Shown: one piece after another, positions 8,010-17,059 of the stretch
Layout: every line of letters begins with the position of its first letter
Position numbering within the stretch: the first letter of the stretch is position 1
Virus record (IMG/VR): IMGVR_UViG_3300030333_000275
Span: 19,807 to 47,732 of that record
DNA length: 27,926 nt
Origin: a virus
Strand: one strand, 5' to 3'
Translations under genes and position numbers: made by a program
Notes under the pieces: generated by a model
Seen by the model: only the letters and a program-made list of their open reading frames with translations
What the model was told of the DNA's origin: nothing
The model's database searches: none

Positions 8010-11000
8010 ATGGTAGACTTTAGTTTGCTTCCTAAAATAGATGCACCTACCCTTGAAGTACCTAAACCTATATCAGGAAGTGGTGGTCATACATTTATTG
8101 ATGGTGATACATTAATAAATGAAGAAGGGAAGCTACTTAGAATACAAGGACTAAGCGCTCCAGAAATTAATAGGCTTATGGATTCTGGTTATCTTAAGCC
8201 TGGAACTCCTGGAGGGGTAGCAGCTACTCAACAAATTGAAAGACTTGCAGAAGAGTTTGGTTATAATAATATACAATACCTTACAAATCCAGATGGTTCA
8301 CCTATGATGGATACTCTTGGTAAGAGACAATTAGTTAGATTAACTGATGATAGTGGTAGGGATTTTGTTGAAACACTTACTCGTTATGGTATTAATAAGT
8401 TAGGAAAATTTAGTTCTAGTGAAGAGATAGATAAGTATCGATTAGGTATGGCTAAGAATTCTAATAGAAATATTAGAGATCCTTTAAATGAATTTGAAAA
8501 GGCAGAGCTTATATTAAATGATACTATTAAATCTGAACAATGGTATGATACTGAATTTGCAAAAGCAGCTACTGATGAACAGATGCTTGCTCGATTAAAT
8601 GCAGACCAACAACCTGGAGAATCATTAGCAGCCTTTGCTTGGAGAAAGAAACAAGCTGCAATGTTTTCTCAGAATAGAGTTCAACAAAGACATAGAGATA
8701 GAACTATAGATAATGAAGCACTTCATCCCTGGTCGGAAAGTTTTGATGTAGGATGGAATGGAGTTATAGAAAGTTTGTATGGAGCTGCTGAATTAGTTGG
8801 ATATAAAACTGGATTTAACTGGCTAGAGAATATGGGAGAAGCTGGTATTAAAAGACAGAGAGAATATCTTGCAAGCAAACCTAATTTAAAGTTAAGTGTA
8901 CTTAAACCTACGTTAGATGCTGAGGGTAATGTTATTGGTAATGAATGGGATATAGATGGTATCGGAGAGTTCTTTACTTATATGGGAAACATGACTGCAG
9001 TATCTCTTCCTTATATGGGAGTCACAGCAGCAGGCGCAATGACTGCACCAGTTGGTGGTATGGTAATGCCGGCTTCTATGTATACAGGTATGGTTTGGAA
9101 TGATATGGAAGGAGAGAATAAAGATAAGAGTGCAACACTAGCAGTAGCTGGTGGTCTTACTATGACTGTCCTTGATAGACTAGGTATTAAATTATTAATG
9201 GGTAAAATGCCTGGCACCTTATTAAGTCCTAGGTATCGTGATGTAATGGTTAAGAAGTACATGCGAAAAAATCCTGGTATAACTGAAGCACAAGCTAAAG
9301 CAGCTATAGGAAATATGACAAGAATAGCTGCAGCCGAATTAATAGGATCAGCTGCAAAAGTTGCAAAGAGTCAGTTAACTTATGGAAATATTTTAAGATC
9401 TTTTGCTGCTAGAGCTGGTACAGGTTTTGGTATAGAGTCTTCAACAGAAGTAGGGCAAGAGCTTACACAATACTTAGCAGCTACTCTTGGTAGTGATAAA
9501 CCATTTGATAGTCTTGAGTTATATAATAGATTAACTAATGCACTTATAGCTGGTGGTACTTTAGGTTCTGCATTCTCAGTACCTGGAACTGCTTATGATG
9601 TAGGTGCATGGACAGATGTAAATGTTAGATCAGGTCCTAGTCAAGATAAAAGAATGTCTACAGAACAGAAATGGCATGAAGAAGAGAATAGGCATTTACA
9701 TGATAGGTATAGAGAAGGTGAGGAAATACCTGAAGGTAAACAAGTTGGTGACATAAAACCTGGTGGTAAATTTAAATTAGGTCCATCTAAATCTATTCAA
9801 GATAACTTTGATGACTTTAGTAAAGCTAATAAAAGAAGAAAAGCAGCAGCTAAAAGAAGATTAAAAGCACAAAATGTACAAATAAATACTTTTAAATCAC
9901 AGCTTAGTTCTCCTGAGTTTACAGCAGAACAAAAGAATACTATACAACAAAGGCTTACAGAATTAGAAGCACTTAAAGCAAAAGAAGAAGAAGTTCTAAT
10001 GAGTTTTCAAGATAGAGTAGAAGCTGGGAGAAAACAATACAAGGCTAGAGATTACTGGGAAAAGTTTAAAGACGCAGCTAACAATCTTCCTGTATTATGG
10101 AGGGGTGGTCCTCGACAATTCTTTTGGAAGATGTCATTTGGTAATCCTATTATAAGAAAGCTAGCAGGCGGTATGGGTGCATACCTACGTCAAGTACATA
10201 GTGGTTCACCTCTTGAAACTTTTAAACATCATAAGTTACAATACTATAAAAACCTTTTAGGTAAAGTAGATTTAATAGATAAGAATGGTAACCCTGTAAT
10301 AAATGATGATGGTACTACAGCTCAAACTGATTTTAGTGCAGCATCTTTAGCAGCTGTATTTGGAATGACAACTATTAATCAAATAGAAATATCTAAAAGG
10401 ATTTATGATTTCTATCAGATAGTTAAAAATAAACCTATATCTGAAATTGATTGGACTCAACCAGAGATGCAACCATTCTTAGAGCACCAGCAGTTTTATA
10501 TTACTATTGGTAATAAGCTCAAACTAATGGGCGATAGTATGTGGACAGATCAAAGAGATGCTCGAACTAAGTTTGATGATGGTACATCTACTGGAAAGAA
10601 ATGGGAAGTAGGATTTATAGAAAACTATTTAGGTACTTATAGATCTATAGATAAAGCAAAGATTGAAAAGAATAGAGATCAGTTTATAAAAGATTTGCAA
10701 GAACAAAAGAATTATACTTATGAAGAAGCTGTTGCATTAACAGATGCTATATTAAATAACAATGATATTGTAGATGAAAATACAATGTTTGATTTTACTG
10801 TAGGTAAAGGTCAACACATACCTTCATCACAAAGAAAAAGAACTTTAAACATGGCAACAGATCCTGTATTAAAAGAATATATGGAACAAGATTTCTTTAT
10901 AAATATTTCTAATGCGGCTAAGTCTGCTGCAAGATATATTACTTATCAAAAGTTTATTGGAGATGATAGTGAAATTATAAATGAAGCATTAACTCAAGCA

Positions 11001-12368
11001 ATAGAAGCCGGAGAAATAACACCAGAGAAAGCAAACTTTACTGCTGCATTTATTCAGGATTATCTTGATGGTGAATCAGGTAACTATAAGAAGATACAAA
11101 ATCCTGCAGCCGCTAATCTACAAAGAAACTTATTAGTGTGGACAACTCTTGCTGGTTTACCTATGGCTACTATCTCTTCTCTTGTAGAATTTATGATGAT
11201 CTTAAGAGCTCTAAGTCCTGAACAAATTAATGATGTATTAAAATATTCAGCTAAAGAATTTGCTCAAGCTGCATTTAAAACTATGACAACTGCTACACCT
11301 AATATGAAGTGGGCACAGTCAACTCAAGGTCAACTTGATAAAGAGTTAAGGCAGTCTCGTTTAAAAAGATTAGGTTACTTTAGTTGGGATACAGGTGCAG
11401 CACAAACTACAGGTGCTACTGAAAATACATTTGCTTCAAGATATTTATTAGATAAATACTTTAGAGTCATTGGCTTACAGCAGTGGACTGACTATACACG
11501 TAATGTTAGAGGTGCTATTGCTGATGATTTTATTATGGATCATTTAAGTAGGATTAGAAACCAAAGAAAGAATGGTACTTTATATACTAATGAGGTACAA
11601 GAATCTGAAGAGCAGCTAAGAAACTTAGGTATAAGAGTAGAAGAACTTTTAGAAATAGATAACCTACCTTTCGAAAAGCCAGCTGATATGTCAAGAGAAG
11701 AACATCTATTATTAATGAGAGAGACTAATAAAAGATTAGATGAGATCTTTAATGTTGCTGAATATAATTTTATTAATGAAGCTATTGCATTACCTGGTAC
11801 TGCGAACAGACCACTGTTTTATCAGAACCCACATCTTGCATTGTTCACACAGTTCCAAGGTTTTATTGCAACCTTTACTGCAAATCATATTCCTAGAATG
11901 TGGAGTGATTATGTTAAGAGAGGAACACCAGCAATGAAGTATAATGCTTTTGCTATCATGACTACTATGATTGCATTAGGATTTGTATCACAGTATCTAA
12001 AAGATTTATTAAAGTATGGGCAGGGATCTCCTTACTTAGATTCAATGGAAAAATTACAGAGAGGTGTAGGCGCATCAGGTATGTTAGGTGTAGCTGAAAG
12101 ACCACTAAACTTTTTCTTTCCTATCTACGAAACATCTTCTGATAATTTAATTGAATCAATATTTAATACAACTACAGGCGAAGCAGCAGCTTTATCTAAT
12201 TTGTCCAGAGCATTTACAGGTGCAGGTCAAGTAGTAAAGGGAGCTGTAATGGAAGATGAAAGTATACAACCAGGACTTTATAAATTATTAAAGACTACAC
12301 CTCTTGTAGGACCTATCAATCAGTTTAATAGATGGGTATCTCAAGAAGTCGCAGATGTAATGGAATAA
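8010..12368 (+). CDS. Large internal virion (gp16-like) protein with staphylococcal-nuclease-like N terminus (1452 aa)
   Basis: Residues ~25-125 resemble the SNase/TNase fold. 'IDGDTL' (D31, D33) is followed by 'LLRIQGLSAPE' (R44, E52), matching the DGDT...R...DxPE core. A later 'DTLGKRQLVRL...FVETLTRYGI' resembles the DxYGR..A..Y...VNxxLVxxG region. The usual metal-binding Asp before A/T-PE is Ser (S49), so activity is doubtful. The remainder has several hydrophobic stretches (about 315-370, 470-540, 1042-1070, 1312-1337). The conserved-looking C terminus (ANRPLFYQNPHLALFTQFQG, then TFTANHIPRMWSDYVKRGTP) is what I associate with the largest ejection protein of marine T7-like podoviruses. It probably forms part of the channel through the host envelope. 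The ATG follows AGGAG, ten bases after the lysozyme gene stop. Confidence 0.72.
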   Translation: MVDFSLLPKIDAPTLEVPKPISGSGGHTFIDGDTLINEEGKLLRIQGLSAPEINRLMDSGYLKPGTPGGVAATQQIERLAEEFGYNNIQYLTNPDGSPMMDTLGKRQLVRLTDDSGRDFVETLTRYGINKLGKFSSSEEIDKYRLGMAKNSNRNIRDPLNEFEKAELILNDTIKSEQWYDTEFAKAATDEQMLARLNADQQPGESLAAFAWRKKQAAMFSQNRVQQRHRDRTIDNEALHPWSESFDVGWNGVIESLYGAAELVGYKTGFNWLENMGEAGIKRQREYLASKPNLKLSVLKPTLDAEGNVIGNEWDIDGIGEFFTYMGNMTAVSLPYMGVTAAGAMTAPVGGMVMPASMYTGMVWNDMEGENKDKSATLAVAGGLTMTVLDRLGIKLLMGKMPGTLLSPRYRDVMVKKYMRKNPGITEAQAKAAIGNMTRIAAAELIGSAAKVAKSQLTYGNILRSFAARAGTGFGIESSTEVGQELTQYLAATLGSDKPFDSLELYNRLTNALIAGGTLGSAFSVPGTAYDVGAWTDVNVRSGPSQDKRMSTEQKWHEEENRHLHDRYREGEEIPEGKQVGDIKPGGKFKLGPSKSIQDNFDDFSKANKRRKAAAKRRLKAQNVQINTFKSQLSSPEFTAEQKNTIQQRLTELEALKAKEEEVLMSFQDRVEAGRKQYKARDYWEKFKDAANNLPVLWRGGPRQFFWKMSFGNPIIRKLAGGMGAYLRQVHSGSPLETFKHHKLQYYKNLLGKVDLIDKNGNPVINDDGTTAQTDFSAASLAAVFGMTTINQIEISKRIYDFYQIVKNKPISEIDWTQPEMQPFLEHQQFYITIGNKLKLMGDSMWTDQRDARTKFDDGTSTGKKWEVGFIENYLGTYRSIDKAKIEKNRDQFIKDLQEQKNYTYEEAVALTDAILNNNDIVDENTMFDFTVGKGQHIPSSQRKRTLNMATDPVLKEYMEQDFFINISNAAKSAARYITYQKFIGDDSEIINEALTQAIEAGEITPEKANFTAAFIQDYLDGESGNYKKIQNPAAANLQRNLLVWTTLAGLPMATISSLVEFMMILRALSPEQINDVLKYSAKEFAQAAFKTMTTATPNMKWAQSTQGQLDKELRQSRLKRLGYFSWDTGAAQTTGATENTFASRYLLDKYFRVIGLQQWTDYTRNVRGAIADDFIMDHLSRIRNQRKNGTLYTNEVQESEEQLRNLGIRVEELLEIDNLPFEKPADMSREEHLLLMRETNKRLDEIFNVAEYNFINEAIALPGTANRPLFYQNPHLALFTQFQGFIATFTANHIPRMWSDYVKRGTPAMKYNAFAIMTTMIALGFVSQYLKDLLKYGQGSPYLDSMEKLQRGVGASGMLGVAERPLNFFFPIYETSSDNLIESIFNTTTGEAAALSNLSRAFTGAGQVVKGAVMEDESIQPGLYKLLKTTPLVGPINQFNRWVSQEVADVME

Positions 12369-12379
12369 GGAGAATATTA

Positions 12380-15300
12380 ATGGTACAAGTTGTACAACAA
12401 ACAAATGTTACACCATCTAGTAACTTACTTAAAAATAAAAAGCTATTAAGTATGGCGCAGAATGTTGGGTTAGTTACTCCACAAGATAGAGTTGCAAGAG
12501 TTGAGGCAGATAAACAAGTAACTTATCAAGATCCTACAATAGAAGGTTTAGAAACTGATATAGCTCAAGTAGGTCAGGCAGAACAAATAGTTGGTGGAAT
12601 AGCTGAAGCTGAAGCAGCTCAAGAAGAAGGTCCTGCTTCTGTTGAAGAGCTAACTAATATTATGAATGAGCCTGTCTATACAGCAACTGTAGATGAAGAA
12701 GAGGCTAAGCAAAAAGCATTAAGAATAAGAAATCAATTAGTTCCTAAAGTAGGTCAAGCTGCTGAAGCAATGGGATTTAAAGGAATAAAAACTTTAGCAG
12801 GTCTCTGGAATATAGCTAAAGCTACTGAAGCTGTAGGAACTGCAGGGAAACCTTTTACTTCTGCATTATCTAGGATAGGTGGTACAGCTAAGTTCATGGC
12901 AGATAAAATGAATATGAAAATAAGTAAAGCTCAAAGAAGAAGTTTTCTAGAACAAGGAAGCTGGAAAGTAGCAGAGGCTGCACGAGCTGGAGATGATGGA
13001 GGTATTACATTTGGAGAGTGGACACCTGCTGAGAATCCTATGTGGAAAGGTGATCAAACTTTAAATATAAATACAACAAATGTTTTAATGGATGTTGTAG
13101 GGGCAGGTGCTATAAATGAAAAAGGAAATATTGTAGTAGACCCTGAGTTCTGGAATATAATGGCATTGAATGCTGAAGCATCTTTTATTGAAAGTATGTA
13201 TGCTAGTGATCAAGAAAAGTCTGTAATAGATATAGTTGAACAAACTGCAGACGTTTCTAGAAAGCCTACTGATAGAGATTGGGAAAAATTTAAAGATGCT
13301 AAAAAAGAAAAAGATGAGGAAGCAAGGCTTAAAAAAGAAGCTATAAAACCTACAATTAATTTTGGTATAACAAGTCCTGAACCAACTGCAGCAGAAGCTG
13401 AGCAAGAAAATAAAGAATACATTGTTAAAAAGAGTAGAGGCCTTGAGAAGTTAGGTAAAGATATTTATAGAGAGTACAAACAAACTCGTGCTGCTATGGA
13501 TGGGTTGCCTACTGATTCTTACTTAGCAGAAATAGATGATATAAATAAAGGTGTATTTACATTGCTAGGTAGTATAGCTAAAGAAATGTATGCTGCTGCT
13601 AATAAAGATTTAATTGCTTCTCCACCTAGAACAAAGTCAAAGGAAAAAGTTCCTGTAGAATTTTTAATTAAAAATAAAGGTGCGAATAAATTTGAAGAAA
13701 TGTATAGAGTTTATTCAACTTTGTTTGCTGCTAAAGAAGTTAAACCTCAACCACTCGCAGGAAATAACGGTATAATTGCAGGAGAAGGTACTCAGATTAC
13801 TAGAAGGATGACCACTTTTATGGGTTCAGTTGATGGTAAGAGAGATTATTATGGAGATACTTCAATGTCTTTTGAAGCAATGAAGAATCAAAATACAGTA
13901 GGTATGGTTAATGATCCTCAAAGAACTTCTCTTAGTACTTTATTCTTTATGCTTGGATTAGGTAACGGTGGTTTCATAGCAACAAGAGATGAGAATAATA
14001 ATCCTATACCAGAGATGTATGTTGATGGACCTAATGGTCAAAACTTTTATGCTGATATATTTAATATAGGAAAAGCAAAGTACCAAAAATTGCAAGCCGA
14101 AAAAAGAGCGTTAGAACAGAATGTAAGAGATCTTGAAGCAGCACCAGAAGCTGAAAGAGATATGAATGCAATTAAAGTTGCTAGACAAATTGCAGAAAAC
14201 TATAGGCCTGCAACTATTCTTAGACTTGAAAGACAGAAAGCTATTAATATACAAGAAGCTATGTTAAGATGGGGTACTAGAAAAAACCATTTAACTTATG
14301 CATTACAGTTATTAACTGGAAGAATGCATGCGCAACAAACTCTTTATAATCCTCAAGCTCATAAACAAATTAGACAAGTAGTTAGTGGTGGAAATAAATA
14401 TACTTATGTTCCAGGTACAATGGGTAAAGTAGAAAAGATCTGGATAGAAGGTATGGTTGCTAACTTATTTGAAGATCCTAAAGTTACAGATCCTAATACT
14501 AATAAAAAGATGATGCCAAGTTGGAAGAAAGAAAAAGGATTTCGTATGCCTTCTGAAGAAAGGAGAAAGCTATTCGAACAAATGCAAAAGAGTAGAGGTG
14601 AAGGTGGATTATGGGATCAGTATGTAGCATGGGGAAAGGAGCTTAAACAATTTCTTAATATAGATAAGCAAGAAGCTAAAACTTATTTACATAAAATTAA
14701 GCATGCTAAAAATGATACTGAGACTAGAAATATTGGAAATACTTTAAAGCAAAGATATGGTAATGATCCTATAAGTCCTAGACTAAAAGCATACTTAGCG
14801 GACTTTGAACAAGATGGTATTCATCAAGCAGATTTTTTAATTGCTTTAGCAGATTATGATAGAGTAGCTGAGTATAATAAGGCTAATCCTAATAATAAAA
14901 TAAAGTTTACTGATACTCAGGTATTTGAAATTGATGGTAAGACACATGGTCCTGGAACTATGGGTATGCAATTTGGTAGTGTTAGTATGGCTAAGCGTTC
15001 TGATATGATAATGGATCTACCACTTGTAGAAAAGATTCAATCAGAAGAGTATAGAGATTTAAGAGATGCTATGGCTAACACTATGATTAATGAGCTTAAT
15101 GCATTAATTGAAAGTGGTAAATTAGCAGGGACACGTTATAACCCTGAGGCTTTGCAAGCAATACTAGATCATGCTATTGCAGATAGAGAAAACTTTTTAA
15201 AGAAATCTCCTATGACTATGGGTTATGGTCAGGCTTTAGAAGCATTAAAAAGACATGTAGAAAAAACTGTTTATCAAAGTGATAAGATTAGACAGCTTAT

Positions 15301-16612
15301 TTCTGATAATCAATTAGGTATGAAAAGGACTATTGATTTCTTACATACTATGATGGTTGATTCTATATTCCAGAACATGGATCCTGAAGCTATTCAAGCA
15401 ATGGATACTCTTAAATCTGTAGGATGGCAGTCAGTATTATTAAATGAGATGATTGAAATTCCACAGCCTACTGGAATAAAAGCATTTGCAGCAGGCCAAG
15501 AGTTTGAAGAAGCTGGTAACGTACAATGGAAAGCACCTAATGAATTAATAACAGAATCAGGAATAATATATGATCCTCTTTATGAAGGGAAGGCTTCAGC
15601 CCAAGCTCTAAGATATAGGCAAGATTCACCACCTGAAATAGGAGGATGGACTGTAAGTAGAATCCTTGCATCTTTAATCCAAGCTTATGATGCTAGTATG
15701 GCTACAGGTGTTTTTACTAATACAAGATACAATCATAATGGTGGACCACCTTTAAAGACTGATAACTGGAATAAGATTATAGAAGCTGCTAAAGAAAATG
15801 GTTCAAATGTAAAAGAAGTAATTAATAAAAAGACTGGTAAAAAGGAATTTATAGGACAGCCATTTGTATTTCAAAACTTTGATGCTTTTGTAGGTGACTC
15901 TGGTACTATAGGTATAGTTAGGGATATAGCTAATGACATTCATAAGAATGATATTATAAATGAAGATGCTGCTTCAAAAGTTTTTAATTGGTATCATACT
16001 AAACGTAAAGAAGCATTGAAAAAACTTTCACAAGATGATAGTACTTATGAAATGGTATCTAATAATCAGTACATAGAAGGTGGCAGCTATATGAAAGTAG
16101 CTGAGATATTTTCAGGAGATAGGTTTGCTTCTAAAAATAAACCTAATCCTTATAAAAACTTAACTAAGTTTATTAAGAAAAATATAAATGTACCTTGGGA
16201 AAGAAAGAAAACAGGTGAGAGCTTAGCTAAATGGAAAGAAAGAAAAGATAATATAGCTAGGAATATAGCATATAATATAGAAAAAGAATTAGGTTCTCAT
16301 ATGGATAAGCCTTTACAAATGAGTAGAACAGAAGCTAATCAGCTTTCTCTTATTACTGGTAAATCAGAAGCAGAGCTTCTAGCTCAGAATAGAAAAGATT
16401 TAGCAGCAGCTGCTGTACCAAAAGACTTACTAACTATAATGCATAGTACTGGTAAGTTAACTGGAAAACAAATTTATCAAATGATAACTGTAATTAATAA
16501 TCATTTGAATTTAGATAGCCAAGTACAAACAGCTGAATCTAATATACGTAAAGGTAAAAATATAATAAGAGGTAGGCTAATAAATAAATCTAATAATATT
16601 GACTTCGGTTAA
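12380..16612 (+). CDS. Putative virion-associated single-subunit (T7/N4-type) RNA polymerase (1410 aa)
   Basis: Motifs of single-subunit DNA-dependent RNA polymerases occur in the right order. 'TGRMHAQQTLYNPQ' (G647-R648...N657-P-Q) matches T7 'RGRVYAVSMFNPQ'. 'EIDGKTHG' (D852) matches motif A (T7 D537). 'LKKSPMTMGYG' (K941, Y949) matches motif B KRSVMTLAYG (T7 K631, Y639) at identical K-to-Y spacing. 'IQAYDASM' (D1104) resembles VHSQDGSH, and 'NFDAFVG' (D1168) stands in for HDSFG (T7 D812). Motif distances (204, 89, 227) compare with about 112, 94 and 181 in T7, so there are insertions. About 600 N-terminal and 240 C-terminal residues are unexplained. I chose the ATG at 12380 because AAGGAG lies just upstream; an in-frame upstream extension would overlap the previous gene. 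Following the ejection-protein genes, it was probably packaged like N4 vRNAP (inference). A degenerate, non-catalytic homologue remains possible. Confidence 0.68.
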   Translation: MVQVVQQTNVTPSSNLLKNKKLLSMAQNVGLVTPQDRVARVEADKQVTYQDPTIEGLETDIAQVGQAEQIVGGIAEAEAAQEEGPASVEELTNIMNEPVYTATVDEEEAKQKALRIRNQLVPKVGQAAEAMGFKGIKTLAGLWNIAKATEAVGTAGKPFTSALSRIGGTAKFMADKMNMKISKAQRRSFLEQGSWKVAEAARAGDDGGITFGEWTPAENPMWKGDQTLNINTTNVLMDVVGAGAINEKGNIVVDPEFWNIMALNAEASFIESMYASDQEKSVIDIVEQTADVSRKPTDRDWEKFKDAKKEKDEEARLKKEAIKPTINFGITSPEPTAAEAEQENKEYIVKKSRGLEKLGKDIYREYKQTRAAMDGLPTDSYLAEIDDINKGVFTLLGSIAKEMYAAANKDLIASPPRTKSKEKVPVEFLIKNKGANKFEEMYRVYSTLFAAKEVKPQPLAGNNGIIAGEGTQITRRMTTFMGSVDGKRDYYGDTSMSFEAMKNQNTVGMVNDPQRTSLSTLFFMLGLGNGGFIATRDENNNPIPEMYVDGPNGQNFYADIFNIGKAKYQKLQAEKRALEQNVRDLEAAPEAERDMNAIKVARQIAENYRPATILRLERQKAINIQEAMLRWGTRKNHLTYALQLLTGRMHAQQTLYNPQAHKQIRQVVSGGNKYTYVPGTMGKVEKIWIEGMVANLFEDPKVTDPNTNKKMMPSWKKEKGFRMPSEERRKLFEQMQKSRGEGGLWDQYVAWGKELKQFLNIDKQEAKTYLHKIKHAKNDTETRNIGNTLKQRYGNDPISPRLKAYLADFEQDGIHQADFLIALADYDRVAEYNKANPNNKIKFTDTQVFEIDGKTHGPGTMGMQFGSVSMAKRSDMIMDLPLVEKIQSEEYRDLRDAMANTMINELNALIESGKLAGTRYNPEALQAILDHAIADRENFLKKSPMTMGYGQALEALKRHVEKTVYQSDKIRQLISDNQLGMKRTIDFLHTMMVDSIFQNMDPEAIQAMDTLKSVGWQSVLLNEMIEIPQPTGIKAFAAGQEFEEAGNVQWKAPNELITESGIIYDPLYEGKASAQALRYRQDSPPEIGGWTVSRILASLIQAYDASMATGVFTNTRYNHNGGPPLKTDNWNKIIEAAKENGSNVKEVINKKTGKKEFIGQPFVFQNFDAFVGDSGTIGIVRDIANDIHKNDIINEDAASKVFNWYHTKRKEALKKLSQDDSTYEMVSNNQYIEGGSYMKVAEIFSGDRFASKNKPNPYKNLTKFIKKNINVPWERKKTGESLAKWKERKDNIARNIAYNIEKELGSHMDKPLQMSRTEANQLSLITGKSEAELLAQNRKDLAAAAVPKDLLTIMHSTGKLTGKQIYQMITVINNHLNLDSQVQTAESNIRKGKNIIRGRLINKSNNIDFG

Positions 16613-16640
16613 TTGTCTCCTTAAAGAGGAAAGCAAAATA

Positions 16641-16659
16641 TAACTATAACTATAGAGGG
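16641..16659 (+). promoter_or_regulatory. Possible T7-like phage promoter
   Basis: The sequence taactataactatagaggg contains ACTATAG followed by purines, resembling the initiation half of the T7 consensus (CACTATAGGGAGA). It lies in the only gap of the late block, just upstream of a 26-codon frame and the strong terminator. I found no second intergenic copy in the window, so a consensus cannot be built. The likeness may be chance in AT-rich DNA. Confidence 0.3.
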
Positions 16660-16665
16660 TTTAAG

Positions 16666-16746
16666 ATGTGGCCGTTGTTTAATAAAAGATTTTTAGATTT
16701 TAATTATGACTATGTAGATTTTTCAAAATTGTTTAGCCGTTACTAA
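16666..16746 (+). CDS. Possible 26-aa peptide gene at the end of the late block
   Basis: An ATG about six bases after GAGGG opens a 26-codon frame rich in aromatic residues (MWPLFNKRFLDFNYDYVDF and so on), ending TAA immediately before the terminator stem. It has seven Phe/Tyr near the C-terminal half and several charged residues, with no clear transmembrane helix. The ribosome-binding site and the exact fit between promoter-like sequence and terminator favour a real small gene or a short structured transcript. Nothing identifies its function, and a chance frame of this length is quite possible. Confidence 0.35.
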   Translation: MWPLFNKRFLDFNYDYVDFSKLFSRY

Positions 16747-16800
16747 TAAAAAAAATACCCCTAAGAATATCTTTATGATACTCTTAGGGGATTTTTTTTT
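16747..16800. terminator. Bidirectional intrinsic terminator between convergent blocks
   Basis: A perfect 9-bp stem, cccctaaga (16758-16766) with tcttagggg (16782-16790), is flanked by an A-run on the left and a T-run on the right. It can therefore terminate transcripts from either direction. It sits exactly where the rightward late block meets the leftward replication block, and the TAA of the 86-aa gene lies in its T-run. Confidence 0.92.
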
Positions 16801-17059
16801 AGTACTCTTTAATTCTTTTAAGCGCTGCACGTTTCCAATCGCCCATAGTTTTTAGGCCTTGCTGTTCGTTGTCCTGGCTTCTATACCATTCAAGCGCTTC
16901 GTTATATTCAGTTTCAATTATGAATTCGTCTAACTCTTGATCAGTCATTTGATCGTCAAGAGCTGGATCCATTCCTAATTCTTTTAATGCAGTTTTAGTA
17001 TCAGGTTCCAAGCCTAATCTTACTGGAAGTATTCCTTTCTTATGCGAAGAAGTAGTCAC
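16799..17059 (-). CDS. Small hypothetical protein, last gene of replication block (86 aa)
   Basis: I do not recognise this protein. It is acidic in the middle (LDDQMTDQELDEFIIETEY) and basic at the C terminus (WKRAALKRIKEY), with no cysteines or membrane segment. The start is GTG at 17057-17059, preceded by AGAGG at about nine bases. The frame overlaps the end of the RNA polymerase gene by 20 bases, so translation is probably coupled. Lying directly downstream of the RNA polymerase, it could be a small regulator made with it, but that is a guess from position only. Confidence 0.6.
   Translation of the reverse strand: MTTSSHKKGILPVRLGLEPDTKTALKELGMDPALDDQMTDQELDEFIIETEYNEALEWYRSQDNEQQGLKTMGDWKRAALKRIKEY

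Noticed and set aside
13085-13422. Two - strand open frames, one Phe/Cys-rich and one Ser/Phe-rich, opposite the putative virion RNAP
   Set aside because: Their composition reflects the antisense of Lys/Glu-rich codons, they overlap each other in different frames, and there is no start signal.
650-15910. Scattered ACTATAG/CTATAG strings inside late genes as T7-like promoters
   Set aside because: They fall within coding frames of AT-rich sequence and share no extended consensus with the intergenic candidate at 16641-16659.
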